Positions 50,314 through 59,044 of a DNA stretch of 64,000 bases are shown here, piece after piece. The notes under the pieces are model-generated. The model saw only the letters and a program-made list of their open reading frames with translations. It was not told the DNA's origin and searched no databases. The position numbers were made by a program, and so were the translations under genes. Within the stretch, counting starts at the first letter, position 1. Each line of letters begins with the position of its first letter. This stretch comes from Phreatobacter cathodiphilus (GTDB lineage Bacteria > Pseudomonadota > Alphaproteobacteria > Rhizobiales > Phreatobacteraceae), in contig NZ_CP027668.1 of NCBI RefSeq assembly GCF_003008515.1, positions 3,823,001 to 3,887,000 of the forward strand. The letters are read 5' to 3'.

Positions 50314-51663
50314 ATGTCCGACCTCCTCGATACCGGCCTGCTTCTCGAGCAAGGCCGCCGCCTCGTCGCTGCGGCCCGCAAGGCCGGCGCAGATGCCGCC
50401 GACGTCATGGCGGTGTGCGGGGTTTCCGTCGGCGTGCAACTGCGCGACGGCAAGGTGGAGAGCTCCGAGCGCTCCGAGGGCGACGACATCGGCCTGCGGG
50501 TCTTCGTTGGCCGCCGCAGCGCCTCGGTCTCCTCCAACGACCCGCGGGAGGATGTCGAGGCCCTCGCCGAGCGTGCCGTCGCCATCGCCCGCGTCGCCCC
50601 CGAGGACCCCTATGCCCGGCTCGTCGACCCGGCTGACCTCGCCCGCGACTGGGCCGATCTCGACCTCATCGATCCCGTCATGACCGCGGTGGCCGACCTC
50701 GAGGACCTCGCCCGCCGCGCCGAGGCGGCGGCCCTCGCGGTGAAGGGCGTCACGAAATCCGGCGGCGCCGACGCCGGCGCCGGCATCGGCGGCTTCGCCC
50801 TCGTCACCTCCACCGGCTTCGAGGGCGCGACGCTCGGCTCCTCCACCTCCTTCTCGGTCACCGCCATCGCCGGCGAAGGCACCGGCATGGAGCGCGACTA
50901 CGACTACAGCGGCGTGCGCCACCGTGCCGATCTCGAGGACCCGGAGGCGATCGGGCGCAGTGCCGGCGAGCGCGCCGTGCGACGGATCAATCCGCGCAAG
51001 GTGGACACCCGCAAGGTGCCGGTGATCTTCGACCAGCGCACCGCCGCGAGCTTCCCCTCTTATCTCGCCGCCGCCGCCAACGGCCAGGCGGTGGCCCGCA
51101 AGACCTCCTTCCTCCGCGAGAAGCTGGGACAGCGGCTGTTCCGGCCGGGCGTCATGATCATCGACGACCCGCTGCGCCGTCGCGGCCTGCGCTCCCGGCC
51201 CTTCGACGGCGAGGGCGTGGCGGCCCGCCCGCTGACCCTGGTGGAGGACGGCGTGCTGACGAGCTGGCTGCTCGACAGTGCCACCGCCGCCGAACTCGGC
51301 CTCAGGACCACCGGCCACGCCCATCGCGGTACCGGCGGCCCGCCCGCGCCGGGCGCGACAAACCTCCACCTGGCCGCCGGCACGGTGAGCCCGGCCGAGA
51401 TGATCGGCGCCGTCAAGGACGGGCTCTACGTCACCGACATGATCGGCAGCGGCGTCAACATGGTCACCGGCGACTATTCCCGCGGCTGCTCCGGCTACTG
51501 GATCGAGAACGGCGAACTGGCCTATCCGGTCGCTGAGATCACCATCGCCGGCAATCTCGTCGACATGTTCGCCAGCCTCACCCCGGCCGACGACCTCGTC
51601 TTCCGGCGGGGCACCGACGCCCCCACCGTGCTGGTGGAGGGGCTGACCGTTGCCGGACGCTGA
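50314..51663 (+). CDS. pmbA: TldD/PmbA-family metallopeptidase (PmbA/TldE)
   Basis: A 449-residue member of the TldE (PmbA) side of the TldD-TldE protease pair, which processes peptides such as microcin B17 precursor in E. coli and acts in toxin-antitoxin peptide turnover. The TldE subunit lacks the HExxxH zinc motif carried by TldD, and none is seen here. Typical text includes VQLRDGKVESSERSEGDDIGLRVFVG, GHAHRGTGGPPAPGATNLHL and GVNMVTGDYSRGCSGYWIENGE. The start at MSDLLDTG is preferred. It is the first gene of a conserved Rhizobiales block. Confidence 0.92.
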   Translation: MSDLLDTGLLLEQGRRLVAAARKAGADAADVMAVCGVSVGVQLRDGKVESSERSEGDDIGLRVFVGRRSASVSSNDPREDVEALAERAVAIARVAPEDPYARLVDPADLARDWADLDLIDPVMTAVADLEDLARRAEAAALAVKGVTKSGGADAGAGIGGFALVTSTGFEGATLGSSTSFSVTAIAGEGTGMERDYDYSGVRHRADLEDPEAIGRSAGERAVRRINPRKVDTRKVPVIFDQRTAASFPSYLAAAANGQAVARKTSFLREKLGQRLFRPGVMIIDDPLRRRGLRSRPFDGEGVAARPLTLVEDGVLTSWLLDSATAAELGLRTTGHAHRGTGGPPAPGATNLHLAAGTVSPAEMIGAVKDGLYVTDMIGSGVNMVTGDYSRGCSGYWIENGELAYPVAEITIAGNLVDMFASLTPADDLVFRRGTDAPTVLVEGLTVAGR

Positions 51664-52450
51664 CGACATCGTCCTGCGCGACATGCTGGAGGCGCTGGCC
51701 GGAGAGGCCGGCGCCATGGCGCTCGACTATGCCCGCCGCGGCATGCGGAGCTGGACCAAGGCCGGCGCCTCGCCGGTGACGGAGGCCGACATCGCCGTCG
51801 ACCGTTTCCTCAAGCGCCGCCTCATGGAGGCGCGCCCCGGCTTCGGCTGGCTGTCGGAGGAGACGGCCGACGATCCCTCCCGCCTCGACCGGCGCGAGGT
51901 CTTCATCGTCGATCCGATCGACGGCACCCGCGCCTTCGCAGCAGGCCTGCCGGACTGGACCATTTCGCTCGCAGTGGTGCGTGACGGGCGGCCGGTGGCC
52001 GCGGCGCTGGCCGAGCCGGTGGCCGGGCGCATCTTCGTCGCCGCCCTCGGCCACGGCGCCAGCGTCTCCGGCCGGCCGCTCAGCCCCCTCGGCCGCGACC
52101 GCGTCGAGGGCGCCGTGGTGGCAGGTCCCAAGCCCATGACGGTCAGGGCCGAGAACGCCGGGGCCCGGGCCCTGCCGAAGATCCATTCCCTCGCCCTGCG
52201 CTTCGCCAAGGTGGCGGCCGGCGAGATCGACGCGGGCTTCGCGGGCGGCCAGAGTCATGACTGGGACCTTGCGGCGGCCGATCTTTTGGTGCACGAAGCA
52301 GGAGCATCACTGACCGGCCTCGACGGAGCCGTGCCCTGCTACAACAGGCCGGTTCCTACGCATTTTCCGCTCGTTTGTGCCGGTTTTCCGCTGCATGGGC
52401 TTCTTCGGCAGGTCGCCGGGGAAGATCGCCGCCGCGGCGGGACGAGCTGA
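51650..52450 (+). CDS. Inositol monophosphatase/CysQ-family phosphatase
   Basis: A 266-residue Mg2+-dependent, Li+-sensitive type phosphatase. The metal-binding motifs are intact: E70-E71, DPIDGT (88-93) and the final SHDWDLAAADLL. In this position (after pmbA) homologues are often labelled 3'(2'),5'-bisphosphate nucleotidase, which removes the 3'-phosphate of PAP from sulfate assimilation or CoA metabolism. It starts at a TTG overlapping the pmbA stop by 14 bp; the first in-frame ATG is 11 codons later. Confidence 0.88.
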   Translation: MPDADDIVLRDMLEALAGEAGAMALDYARRGMRSWTKAGASPVTEADIAVDRFLKRRLMEARPGFGWLSEETADDPSRLDRREVFIVDPIDGTRAFAAGLPDWTISLAVVRDGRPVAAALAEPVAGRIFVAALGHGASVSGRPLSPLGRDRVEGAVVAGPKPMTVRAENAGARALPKIHSLALRFAKVAAGEIDAGFAGGQSHDWDLAAADLLVHEAGASLTGLDGAVPCYNRPVPTHFPLVCAGFPLHGLLRQVAGEDRRRGGTS

Positions 52451-52466
52451 GGGGAAGACCATCATC

Positions 52467-52703
52467 ATGACTGCGACGGGCGAGTCCAAGCAACTCCCGC
52501 ACCTGGTGTTCGGCGGCGAGCTGACGAAGCTGGACGGAACCGAGTTCCGCGATCTTTCCAAGCTCGACATCGTCGGCATCTACCCGAACTACGCCACCGC
52601 TCACGCCGCCTGGAAGGGCAAGGCCCAGCAGACCGTGGACAATGCGCACATGCGCTATTTCATCGTTCACCTGCACCGCCTGCTCGATCCGGACGCGGCC
52701 TGA
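52467..52703 (+). CDS. DUF4170 domain protein
   Basis: A 78-residue protein containing HLVFGGELTKLDGTEFRDLSKLDIVGIYPNY, the DUF4170 signature. Function unknown; it is consistently found between the phosphatase and lipid A genes in Rhizobiales, which suggests a link with envelope metabolism. The start at MTATGESK is used; the phosphatase stop is 16 bases upstream. Confidence 0.88.
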   Translation: MTATGESKQLPHLVFGGELTKLDGTEFRDLSKLDIVGIYPNYATAHAAWKGKAQQTVDNAHMRYFIVHLHRLLDPDAA

Positions 52704-52722
52704 CCGGCGGCGCTCCGGCCCG

Positions 52723-53529
52723 GTGTCCTTCCTCAAGCGTCTGGCGCGCTCCCAGCGGGTGCGGTCGGCAGCGGGCTCGCTGCTCGCCGGATACCTGCGC
52801 CTGGTCTGGCGCACCGGACGGTTCGCGCTCGATCCGCCCAACATCTACGACTATGCCGACGACAACCTGCCGGTCATCTTCGCGATGTGGCACGGCCAGC
52901 ACTTCCTCTCGCCCTTCGTCAGGCGGCCGCAGTATCGCGCCGCGGTGCTGATCTCGCGCTCCGCCGACGGCGAGATGAACGCCATCGCCGCCGAGAAGCT
53001 CGGCGTGCGCACCATCCGCGGCTCCGGCGACCACAAGGGCCAGTTCGCTCGCAAGGGCGGCGTGAGCGCCTATTTCCAGATGCTGGAGGCGCTGGCCGAC
53101 GGCGAGACCGTGGCATTGACCGCGGACGTTCCGAAGATCGCCAAGAAGGCCGGGCTCGGCATCGTCATGCTGGCCAAGCAGAGCGGCCGTCCCATCCTGC
53201 CCATCGCCGTGGCCACTGCCCGGCGCATCGACCTGAGGTCCTGGGACAAGGCGAGCGTCAACCTGCCCTTCTCGCGCGGCGCCGCCGTCGCCGGTCCGCC
53301 CATCTGGGTGCCGGCCGATGCCGACCAGGTGGCGCTGGAGGGCTATCGCCGGGCCGTCGAGGCCGCGCTCGACGCCGCCACCGGTCGTGCCTACGACATC
53401 GCCGAGGGACGGGCGGAGCCCGAGCTCTGGTCGAAGGAGACCCTCGCCCGGCTCGAGGCGGCCCGCGACGCCGCCGCCGTCACCGCCCGCCCCGCCCGGA
53501 CGCCGGCATCGGGCCAGGCCGATGCGTGA
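52723..53529 (+). CDS. DUF374 lysophospholipid acyltransferase-like protein
   Basis: A 268-residue protein of the DUF374/LpxL-like acyltransferase group, starting at a GTG. The catalytic-type motif is WHGQHF near residue 63, followed by SADGEMNAIAAEKLG and TADVPKIAKKAGLGIVML. It is placed directly before waaA, where a late acyltransferase for lipid A or Kdo2-lipid IVA would be expected, though the acceptor is not proven. It overlaps the waaA start by eight bases. Confidence 0.87.
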   Translation: MSFLKRLARSQRVRSAAGSLLAGYLRLVWRTGRFALDPPNIYDYADDNLPVIFAMWHGQHFLSPFVRRPQYRAAVLISRSADGEMNAIAAEKLGVRTIRGSGDHKGQFARKGGVSAYFQMLEALADGETVALTADVPKIAKKAGLGIVMLAKQSGRPILPIAVATARRIDLRSWDKASVNLPFSRGAAVAGPPIWVPADADQVALEGYRRAVEAALDAATGRAYDIAEGRAEPELWSKETLARLEAARDAAAVTARPARTPASGQADA

Positions 53530-54823
53530 TCGCCCCGTCCGGACCCCGCTGACCCTGCGCGCCTACGGCCGGCTCACCGCCCTCCTCGGCCCGGCGGCGC
53601 CGCTCCTCGCCCGCAGCCGGTTGAAGCGCGGCAAGGAGGATCCGGAGCGCATCCAGGAGCGGCGCGGCTTCGCCACCGAGGAGAGGCCGCCGGGCCGGCT
53701 GATCTGGCTGCACGGGGCGAGCGTCGGCGAACTCCTGTCCATCATCCCGCTGGTCGAGCGCCTGCAGGCCCGCGGCGTCACCGTCCTCGTCACCACGGTG
53801 ACGCGCACCGCCGCCGCTCTCGCCGCCCGGCGCCTGCCGCCCGGCGCCATCCACCAGTTCATGCCCTGGGACGTGCCGGCCTTCATCGAGCGCTTCCTGA
53901 ACCACTGGCGGCCCGACCTCGCCATCTTCGCCGAATCCGAGCTCTGGCCCAACCTCATCCTGCGCACCACCGCCCGCGGCACGCCCCTCATCCAGGTGAA
54001 CGGGCGCATGTCGGAACGCTCCTTCCGCGGCTGGCAGCGCGTGCCGCGCTCCATCAAGGCGCTGTTCTCGCGCTTCGAGCTCTGTCTGATGCAGACGGTT
54101 GACGACGCCCGCCGCGTCGAGGCCCTCGGCGCACCGCGCGTCTCCACCACCGGCAACCTGAAGTTCGACGTGCCGGCCCCCGAGGCCGAGCCGGGGGCCG
54201 CCATGGCGCTCGCCGGCGCCATCGGCCGGCGCCCGGTCTTTCTCGCCGCCTCCACCCACGAGGGCGAGGACGAGATCGTGCTCGCGGCGCACCGCATGAT
54301 GGCGCCGCGGCTCTCCAACCTCCTCACCATCGTCGCCCCCCGCCATCCCGAGCGCGGCGAGACCATCGCCGCCCTGGCCGAGGCGGCGGGACTGCAGGCC
54401 TGCCGCCGCTCGCTCGGCGAACTGCCGGGCCAGCGCCACGCCGTCTATGTCGCCGACACCCTGGGCGAGATGGGGCTGTTCTACCGCGCCGCCCCCGTCG
54501 CCTTCCTCGGCGGCTCGCTGATCCGCCACGGGGGGCAGAACCCGATCGAGCCGGCCAAGCTGGGTGCCGCCATCCTCCACGGTCCCCACGTCTTCAACTT
54601 CGCCGCCGTCTATGCCGCTCTCGCGGAGAACCGGGCGGCGCGCCAGGTCTCCGGCGCCGAGGACCTCGCCGGTGCCGCCCTCATGCTGCTCACCGACCAG
54701 CGCGAGCGCCTCCGCCAGCGCGAGGCGGCGGGCGAGACCGTCACCGGCCTCGGCGGCGCGCTGGACCGCACCCTCGCCGCCATCGAGCCCTATTTCCTCA
54801 CCCTCGCCATGCGGAGCGGCTGA
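53522..54823 (+). CDS. waaA: 3-deoxy-D-manno-octulosonic acid (Kdo) transferase
   Basis: A 433-residue glycosyltransferase that adds Kdo to lipid IVA. The GT-B fold is visible: N-terminal GRLIWLHGASVGELLS, middle FAESELWPNLI, and C-terminal GGSLIRHGGQNPIEPAKLG, which is the sugar-nucleotide binding region. It overlaps the preceding gene by eight bases and is followed by lpxK after 13 bp, so the three are co-transcribed. Confidence 0.94.
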   Translation: MRDRPVRTPLTLRAYGRLTALLGPAAPLLARSRLKRGKEDPERIQERRGFATEERPPGRLIWLHGASVGELLSIIPLVERLQARGVTVLVTTVTRTAAALAARRLPPGAIHQFMPWDVPAFIERFLNHWRPDLAIFAESELWPNLILRTTARGTPLIQVNGRMSERSFRGWQRVPRSIKALFSRFELCLMQTVDDARRVEALGAPRVSTTGNLKFDVPAPEAEPGAAMALAGAIGRRPVFLAASTHEGEDEIVLAAHRMMAPRLSNLLTIVAPRHPERGETIAALAEAAGLQACRRSLGELPGQRHAVYVADTLGEMGLFYRAAPVAFLGGSLIRHGGQNPIEPAKLGAAILHGPHVFNFAAVYAALAENRAARQVSGAEDLAGAALMLLTDQRERLRQREAAGETVTGLGGALDRTLAAIEPYFLTLAMRSG

Positions 54824-54836
54824 TGGAGCGCCCGCG

Positions 54837-55844
54837 GTGAAGGCGCCCGGCTTCTGGTCGGACCCGCAGGCGCCCGCCGGCAGGCTGCTGGCCCCGCTCG
54901 GCGCCGTCGTCGGTGCCGTCACCCTCGCCCGCATGGCCCGCCCGGGTGCCCGCGCCGGCGTGCCGGTGATCTGCATCGGCAACCCGACCGTCGGCGGGTC
55001 CGGCAAGACCCCGGCGACGCAATGGCTCGCCGCCCTCGCCACCGCCCGCGGCCTCTCCCCCGCCATCCTCGCCCGCGGCTATGGCGGCCGGCTCGCAGGG
55101 CCCGTCGTGGTCGATCCGGCGGTCCACGGTCCCGCCGATGTGGGCGACGAGCCGCTGCTCCATGCGCGCCGTTTCCCCACCGTGGTGGCGCGCGACCGCC
55201 CGGCGGGCGCGGCCCTTGCGGTGGCGCGGGGCGCCGGCCTCATCGTCATGGACGACGGCTTCCAGAACCCGGCCCTCGCCAAGGACCTGTCCGTCCTGGT
55301 GGTGGACGGCGCCGCCGGCCTCGGCAGCGGCCGCGTCCTGCCGGCAGGGCCCTTGCGCGCGCCGTTCCGGCCGCAGCTCGCCCGCGCCGACGCGCTGCTG
55401 GTGGTGGGAGAAGGCGAGGCGGGGGAGGCCCTCGCGGCGCTCGCGGCCGAGGCCGGGCGTCCGGTCCTGCGCGGGCGGCTGGTCGTGGAGGCGGAGACGG
55501 CGGCCTGGCTCTCCGGCCGCGACGTGCTCGCCTTCTGCGGCATCGGCCGGCCGGCGAAATTCGTCGAGACCCTCGGGGCGGCGGGTGCCCGCAACGCGGT
55601 GCTGCGCCCCTTCGCCGACCATCACGCCTATGGCGAGGCCGATGCCGAGCGGCTGCTGGCGGAGGCGGCGCGCACCGGCCTGCCGCTGGTCACCACCGAG
55701 AAGGATGCGGTCAAGCTGAAGGGCTCGCCCGCCCTCGACCGGCTGGCGGCGGCGACGCGCGTGGTTCCCGTCAGTCTGAAGGTGGAGGAGGAGGCGGCCG
55801 CGGCGGCTCTCCTCGATCGCGTCACCGCGCCACGAAGGTCTTGA
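54837..55844 (+). CDS. lpxK: Tetraacyldisaccharide 4'-kinase LpxK
   Basis: A 335-residue membrane-associated kinase that phosphorylates the 4' position of lipid A precursor. The Walker A-type motif GNPTVGGSGKTP is at 48-59, with the downstream DDGFQN motif and DHHAYGEADAERL. It starts at a GTG; no in-frame ATG exists near the expected N-terminus. The 3' end overlaps the convergent DUF2093 gene by 23 bp. Confidence 0.94.
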   Translation: MKAPGFWSDPQAPAGRLLAPLGAVVGAVTLARMARPGARAGVPVICIGNPTVGGSGKTPATQWLAALATARGLSPAILARGYGGRLAGPVVVDPAVHGPADVGDEPLLHARRFPTVVARDRPAGAALAVARGAGLIVMDDGFQNPALAKDLSVLVVDGAAGLGSGRVLPAGPLRAPFRPQLARADALLVVGEGEAGEALAALAAEAGRPVLRGRLVVEAETAAWLSGRDVLAFCGIGRPAKFVETLGAAGARNAVLRPFADHHAYGEADAERLLAEAARTGLPLVTTEKDAVKLKGSPALDRLAAATRVVPVSLKVEEEAAAAALLDRVTAPRRS

Positions 55845-56061
55845 AGCGCTCGGGGTGCAGCCGTTGGAGCACGGCGGGCGGGCCGGAATAGGCCTCCTGC
55901 CGGGCAACGCTCCAGTATTTCAGGTCGTCGAGCGGGATCGGCTGGCCGGTGACGGCGCAGCGCACGAAGGTGCCCGGACGCACGATGCGGAAATCGGCGT
56001 CCAGGTAACGCAGCTCGGCCTCACCGTCGTTCGGCCGGCCGGAAGTCAGGCGGTTGAGCAT
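55822..56061 (-). CDS. DUF2093 domain protein
   Basis: A 79-residue protein with the DUF2093 core YLDADFRIVRPGTFVRCAVTG and PLDDLKYWSVARQEAY. It has two cysteine-poor beta strands and no signal peptide. Function unknown, but the gene is a constant neighbour of lpxK in Rhizobiales. It is convergent with lpxK, overlapping its end by 23 bp. Confidence 0.9.
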   Translation of the reverse strand: MLNRLTSGRPNDGEAELRYLDADFRIVRPGTFVRCAVTGQPIPLDDLKYWSVARQEAYSGPPAVLQRLHPERFKTFVAR

Positions 56062-56077
56062 CGTGACGGCTCCGCGC

Positions 56078-56761
56078 TCAGGTCCCCGGACCCGCCGGGT
56101 CCTGGCCCGACGGACGACGGGCGTTGGGCGCCTGCGGATCGTCCGGGCGGCGGCCGACCGGCCCGTAGGGCGCGTCGGGCGAGGCGGTGCGGTAGCCCGG
56201 CGGCGGCTCGACCAGACGGCGGCGCGGCGGCTCGCCGGGGAAGGGCACCACCTGGTCGCGCGAGGAGGAGCCGAACAGCGAACCGACCTGCGACCAGATC
56301 GGCGCCACGCGCATCTCGTCGACCGTGGCCGGGCCGGAAATCTGCGCCTGCGAGCGGTCGCGGGTCGTGTCCACCGGGCCGCCGCCGAACCAGCCGCCCT
56401 GGCGGGAGCGCAGCTCGCCGTTGGTCATGGTGCGGCCGAACTCGTCGCGCTGGATGGGCGTATTGGCGGCCAGGCCTGCGGCGCGGGCCCGGGCCACGTC
56501 GGGATCGTTGGGCCAGTTCGGGTTGCGGGCGGCCGCCGAATCCTGCGGCGGCGGCAGGGCGTTGTTGCGCGGCAGGACCAGCGGCGCGCGCTCGCGGTAG
56601 TCGATCGGCGGGCGCGCGGTCTCGACCAGGCCGAGGCCGCTGAGCAGGCCGCCCATCACGTTGGCCTCGAAGCTCGGGCCGTCCCCCTGCTGGGCGAAGG
56701 CGCCGGTGGTGCCGGCGACGCCGAGGGTCGTGGCGAGGATCACGGTGCGGATGCGCGTCAT
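56078..56761 (-). CDS. Exported Pro/Arg-rich hypothetical protein
   Basis: A 227-residue protein with a clear signal peptide (cleavage after GAFAQQ). The rest is largely disordered, Pro/Arg/Gly-rich, with some short conserved-looking stretches (GGLLSGLGLVETARPPIDYRERAPLVLP). I recall similar proteins next to lspA in Rhizobiales, but no function is known. It could be an outer-membrane-associated or periplasmic structural protein. It is 97 bp from lspA on the same strand. Confidence 0.75.
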   Translation of the reverse strand: MTRIRTVILATTLGVAGTTGAFAQQGDGPSFEANVMGGLLSGLGLVETARPPIDYRERAPLVLPRNNALPPPQDSAAARNPNWPNDPDVARARAAGLAANTPIQRDEFGRTMTNGELRSRQGGWFGGGPVDTTRDRSQAQISGPATVDEMRVAPIWSQVGSLFGSSSRDQVVPFPGEPPRRRLVEPPPGYRTASPDAPYGPVGRRPDDPQAPNARRPSGQDPAGPGT

Positions 56762-56858
56762 GTCTCGGTCATCCCTTGAAACGGCCTGGCTGAGAGACGA
56801 GCCCGGCCTTGAATGGACCCGGCGCCCCGGGGCGCCGCTGTGCAGCCGGCTCTATCCG

Positions 56859-57374
56859 TCAGGATCGTGCCGATTTCGAGGCACCCGGCCGGCCGCCGAA
56901 GAGGGACTCATACAGAAGCAGGGCAACGCCCGCAACGATGCCGACATCGGCGAGGTTGAACACGTACCACTGGAACTGCCAGCTGGCGGTGGTGATGTGG
57001 AAGGCGAAGAAGTCCGCCACCGCCCCGTAGAGCACCCGGTCGAGGCCGTTGCCCACCGCCCCGCCGGCGATGAGGCCGAGCGCCACCGCCGTCATCGGGC
57101 TCTCGGCCCGCCACAGCCACCAGCCGATCAGGGCCACGGCGGCGACCTTGAACAGCACCAGCGCCCATTGGCCCAACAGGCTGTCCTGCTGGAACATGCC
57201 GAAGGAGACGCCGTAGTTCCACGCCATGACGAGGTCGAGCACCGGCAGGATGGTGATCGTCTGTCCCGAGGTGATCCCCACCACCTGGAGCATGAAGACC
57301 TTGAAGGCCTGGTCGACGACGAGCGTGGCGACGAGGGCGAGAAGGCCGGGGCGAAGATGGGGCGAGGGGGTCAA
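56859..57374 (-). CDS. lspA: Lipoprotein signal peptidase LspA
   Basis: A 171-residue four-helix membrane aspartic protease that removes signal peptides from prolipoproteins. The two catalytic aspartates lie in GNGLDRV and VADFFAF, and the N-terminal DQAFKVF motif is present. The target set in this window includes the L,D-transpeptidase lipoprotein. Confidence 0.94.
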   Translation of the reverse strand: MTPSPHLRPGLLALVATLVVDQAFKVFMLQVVGITSGQTITILPVLDLVMAWNYGVSFGMFQQDSLLGQWALVLFKVAAVALIGWWLWRAESPMTAVALGLIAGGAVGNGLDRVLYGAVADFFAFHITTASWQFQWYVFNLADVGIVAGVALLLYESLFGGRPGASKSARS

Positions 57375-57501
57375 GGGCGCGTCATCCGGTGGCGGTCGTG
57401 CCCGAGGTGGCGCGTCCGGCGGGGCGGGTCAAGCACTTATCCTCGACATCTTCGCGGCGAGCCGCCATAGGGACGTCGTCGCCAGCCCCCATCGTGCAGC
57501 C

Positions 57502-58086
57502 ATGACCCACAAGCTCTATTTCGTCCGCCACGGCGAGACCGACTGGAACGCCGAGGGGCGGCTGCAGGGCCAGCGCGACATTCCCCTCAACGACGTCGGC
57601 CGGGTCCAGGCCGAGGAGGTCGGCGCCATCCTCGCCCGGCTGGAGCCGCGCTACGAGGACCTCGCCTTCTGGTCCAGCCCGCTCACCCGTACCCGCGAGA
57701 CCATGGAGCTGATGCGCGGCCGCCTCGGGCTGCATCCGCCGGCCTACCGCATGGACGACCGGCTGAAGGAATTGTCCTTCGGCGCCTGGGAGGGCCTGAC
57801 CTGGCCGGAGGTGGAGGCCCATTCGCCCGCCATCGCCGCCTCGCGCCTCGCCGACAAGTGGCACACCAAGCCGCCCGAGGGCGAGAACTACGAGGATGTC
57901 GCCACCCGGCTCGGCGCCTTCATCGCGACCCTCGAACGCCCTAGCGTCATCGTCTCCCACGGCGGTGTCGGCCGCACGCTGATGGCGCTGCGCGGCACCA
58001 TGGACCGCGCCCGGGCCTCCGAGGTCTTCGTCCGCCAGGGCGTCGTCTACGTCTTCGAGGGCGACCGCTTCACGGTCGAGGCGTGA
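57502..58086 (+). CDS. Histidine phosphatase family protein (phosphoglycerate mutase-like)
   Basis: A 194-residue protein with the RHGET motif (9-13) carrying the phosphorylated histidine, the second catalytic His in VSHGGVGRTL, and catalytic glutamate in LKELSFGAWEG. Such enzymes dephosphorylate small metabolites or sugar phosphates; the substrate is not predictable. The start at MTHKLYFVRHG is chosen because upstream codons overlap the lspA promoter. Confidence 0.9.
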   Translation: MTHKLYFVRHGETDWNAEGRLQGQRDIPLNDVGRVQAEEVGAILARLEPRYEDLAFWSSPLTRTRETMELMRGRLGLHPPAYRMDDRLKELSFGAWEGLTWPEVEAHSPAIAASRLADKWHTKPPEGENYEDVATRLGAFIATLERPSVIVSHGGVGRTLMALRGTMDRARASEVFVRQGVVYVFEGDRFTVEA

Positions 58087-58090
58087 CGGC

Positions 58091-58369
58091 TCAATAGCCG
58101 CCGAGGATGCCCCAGAGGCTGCGCGCCGTGGGCAGGCGGGAGCGGCCGTTCGGCCTGTCCCAGGGGCACTGGTACTGGCTGGAGGCCACCGTGTCGTCCA
58201 TCCGCGCGGGGAAGCACTTCGGCCGCGTGCCGGGCGCCAGCGTGCCGCGGCTCTGGTGGACCAGTAGCACCCGGTCGCGGGTCTCGTCCTCGAGGCCGGC
58301 GCCGCGCGCCCAGACGGCGGGGGCGGTGGCGAGGAGGGCGGTGAAGGCCAGAACGGCGATGCGGGTCAT
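58091..58369 (-). CDS. Small exported hypothetical protein
   Basis: A 92-residue protein with a signal peptide (MTRIAVLAFTALLATAPAVWA) and a mature part of about 70 residues with two cysteines (KCFPARMD and QYQCPWDRP) that could form a disulfide. I do not recognise a family. It is convergent with the histidine phosphatase gene, four bases apart. The start at MTRIAVLAF gives a standard signal; an ATG 23 codons earlier does not. Confidence 0.7.
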   Translation of the reverse strand: MTRIAVLAFTALLATAPAVWARGAGLEDETRDRVLLVHQSRGTLAPGTRPKCFPARMDDTVASSQYQCPWDRPNGRSRLPTARSLWGILGGY

Positions 58370-58483
58370 GGCGGCTCCTGCGGATGGTCGTGCCGGCGGG
58401 TCGGCTTCGGGCCGGTCCCCGCATCGACAACGCCTCACATAGCAGACCGGGTCCGTGGCGTCATTGCGGCGGCGCAGGTCCGT

Positions 58484-58969
58484 TCAGCGCGCGCCGCCCA
58501 CCGCCCGGCCGAATCGGGCGATGACGGCGCGTAGCTCCTCGTCCTCGAAGCCGTCGAGGGCGGCCTTCAGCCGCGCCTCGTCGGCGGGCGGACGCGGCGC
58601 CTCCCGCGGCTTCGGCTTGGCCCTGAGCGGGATCTGCGTCAGCCGCACGCCGGCCACGCAGCGCCAGCCCATGAAGGCGTTGACCCGCTCGACGATGACC
58701 GGGGTCATGTGCTGGATCTCCAGGGCGAAGGGCGCCTCCACCCGCACATGCAGGGTCCCCGGCTCCGGCTCGCTGCGACCCTCGGGCCGGCGCGGCCAGG
58801 CGATCTTCACCGGGGCGGAGCGGCGGGCGAGGTCCTCGCCGACGATCTCGTCCCAGCGCGTCACCACCTCCGTCGAGGCGAAGCCGGCCTGCTGCAGCGC
58901 CTGCCCGATGGGGGCGGCGGCGATGTCGGCGAGCGGCCGCGGGCCTTTGGGACGATAGGGCGATTTCAT
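58484..58969 (-). CDS. DUF721/DciA-like protein
   Basis: A 161-residue protein with the DUF721 core: LADIAAAPIGQALQQAGFASTEVVTRWDEIVGEDLARRSAPVKI. DciA proteins of this family help load the replicative helicase DnaB in bacteria lacking DnaC. The short form with its Pro/Arg linker is typical of Rhizobiales. It is divergent from mutY, 75 bp apart. In many relatives the same gene is followed by dsbA and smc, but not here. Confidence 0.83.
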   Translation of the reverse strand: MKSPYRPKGPRPLADIAAAPIGQALQQAGFASTEVVTRWDEIVGEDLARRSAPVKIAWPRRPEGRSEPEPGTLHVRVEAPFALEIQHMTPVIVERVNAFMGWRCVAGVRLTQIPLRAKPKPREAPRPPADEARLKAALDGFEDEELRAVIARFGRAVGGAR

Positions 58970-59044
58970 GGAGGCTGTGGGTTTTCGGGCGCCGGGACGG
59001 AAGGTGGCGTTGCGGCGGCGCCCGCGCTGGGCGAGGGTCCACCG

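Noticed and set aside
49039-51717. An 892-residue antisense frame spanning the DsbA-like gene, the DUF6101-like gene and pmbA
   Set aside because: It crosses several genes that each carry family motifs and shows no motif of its own.
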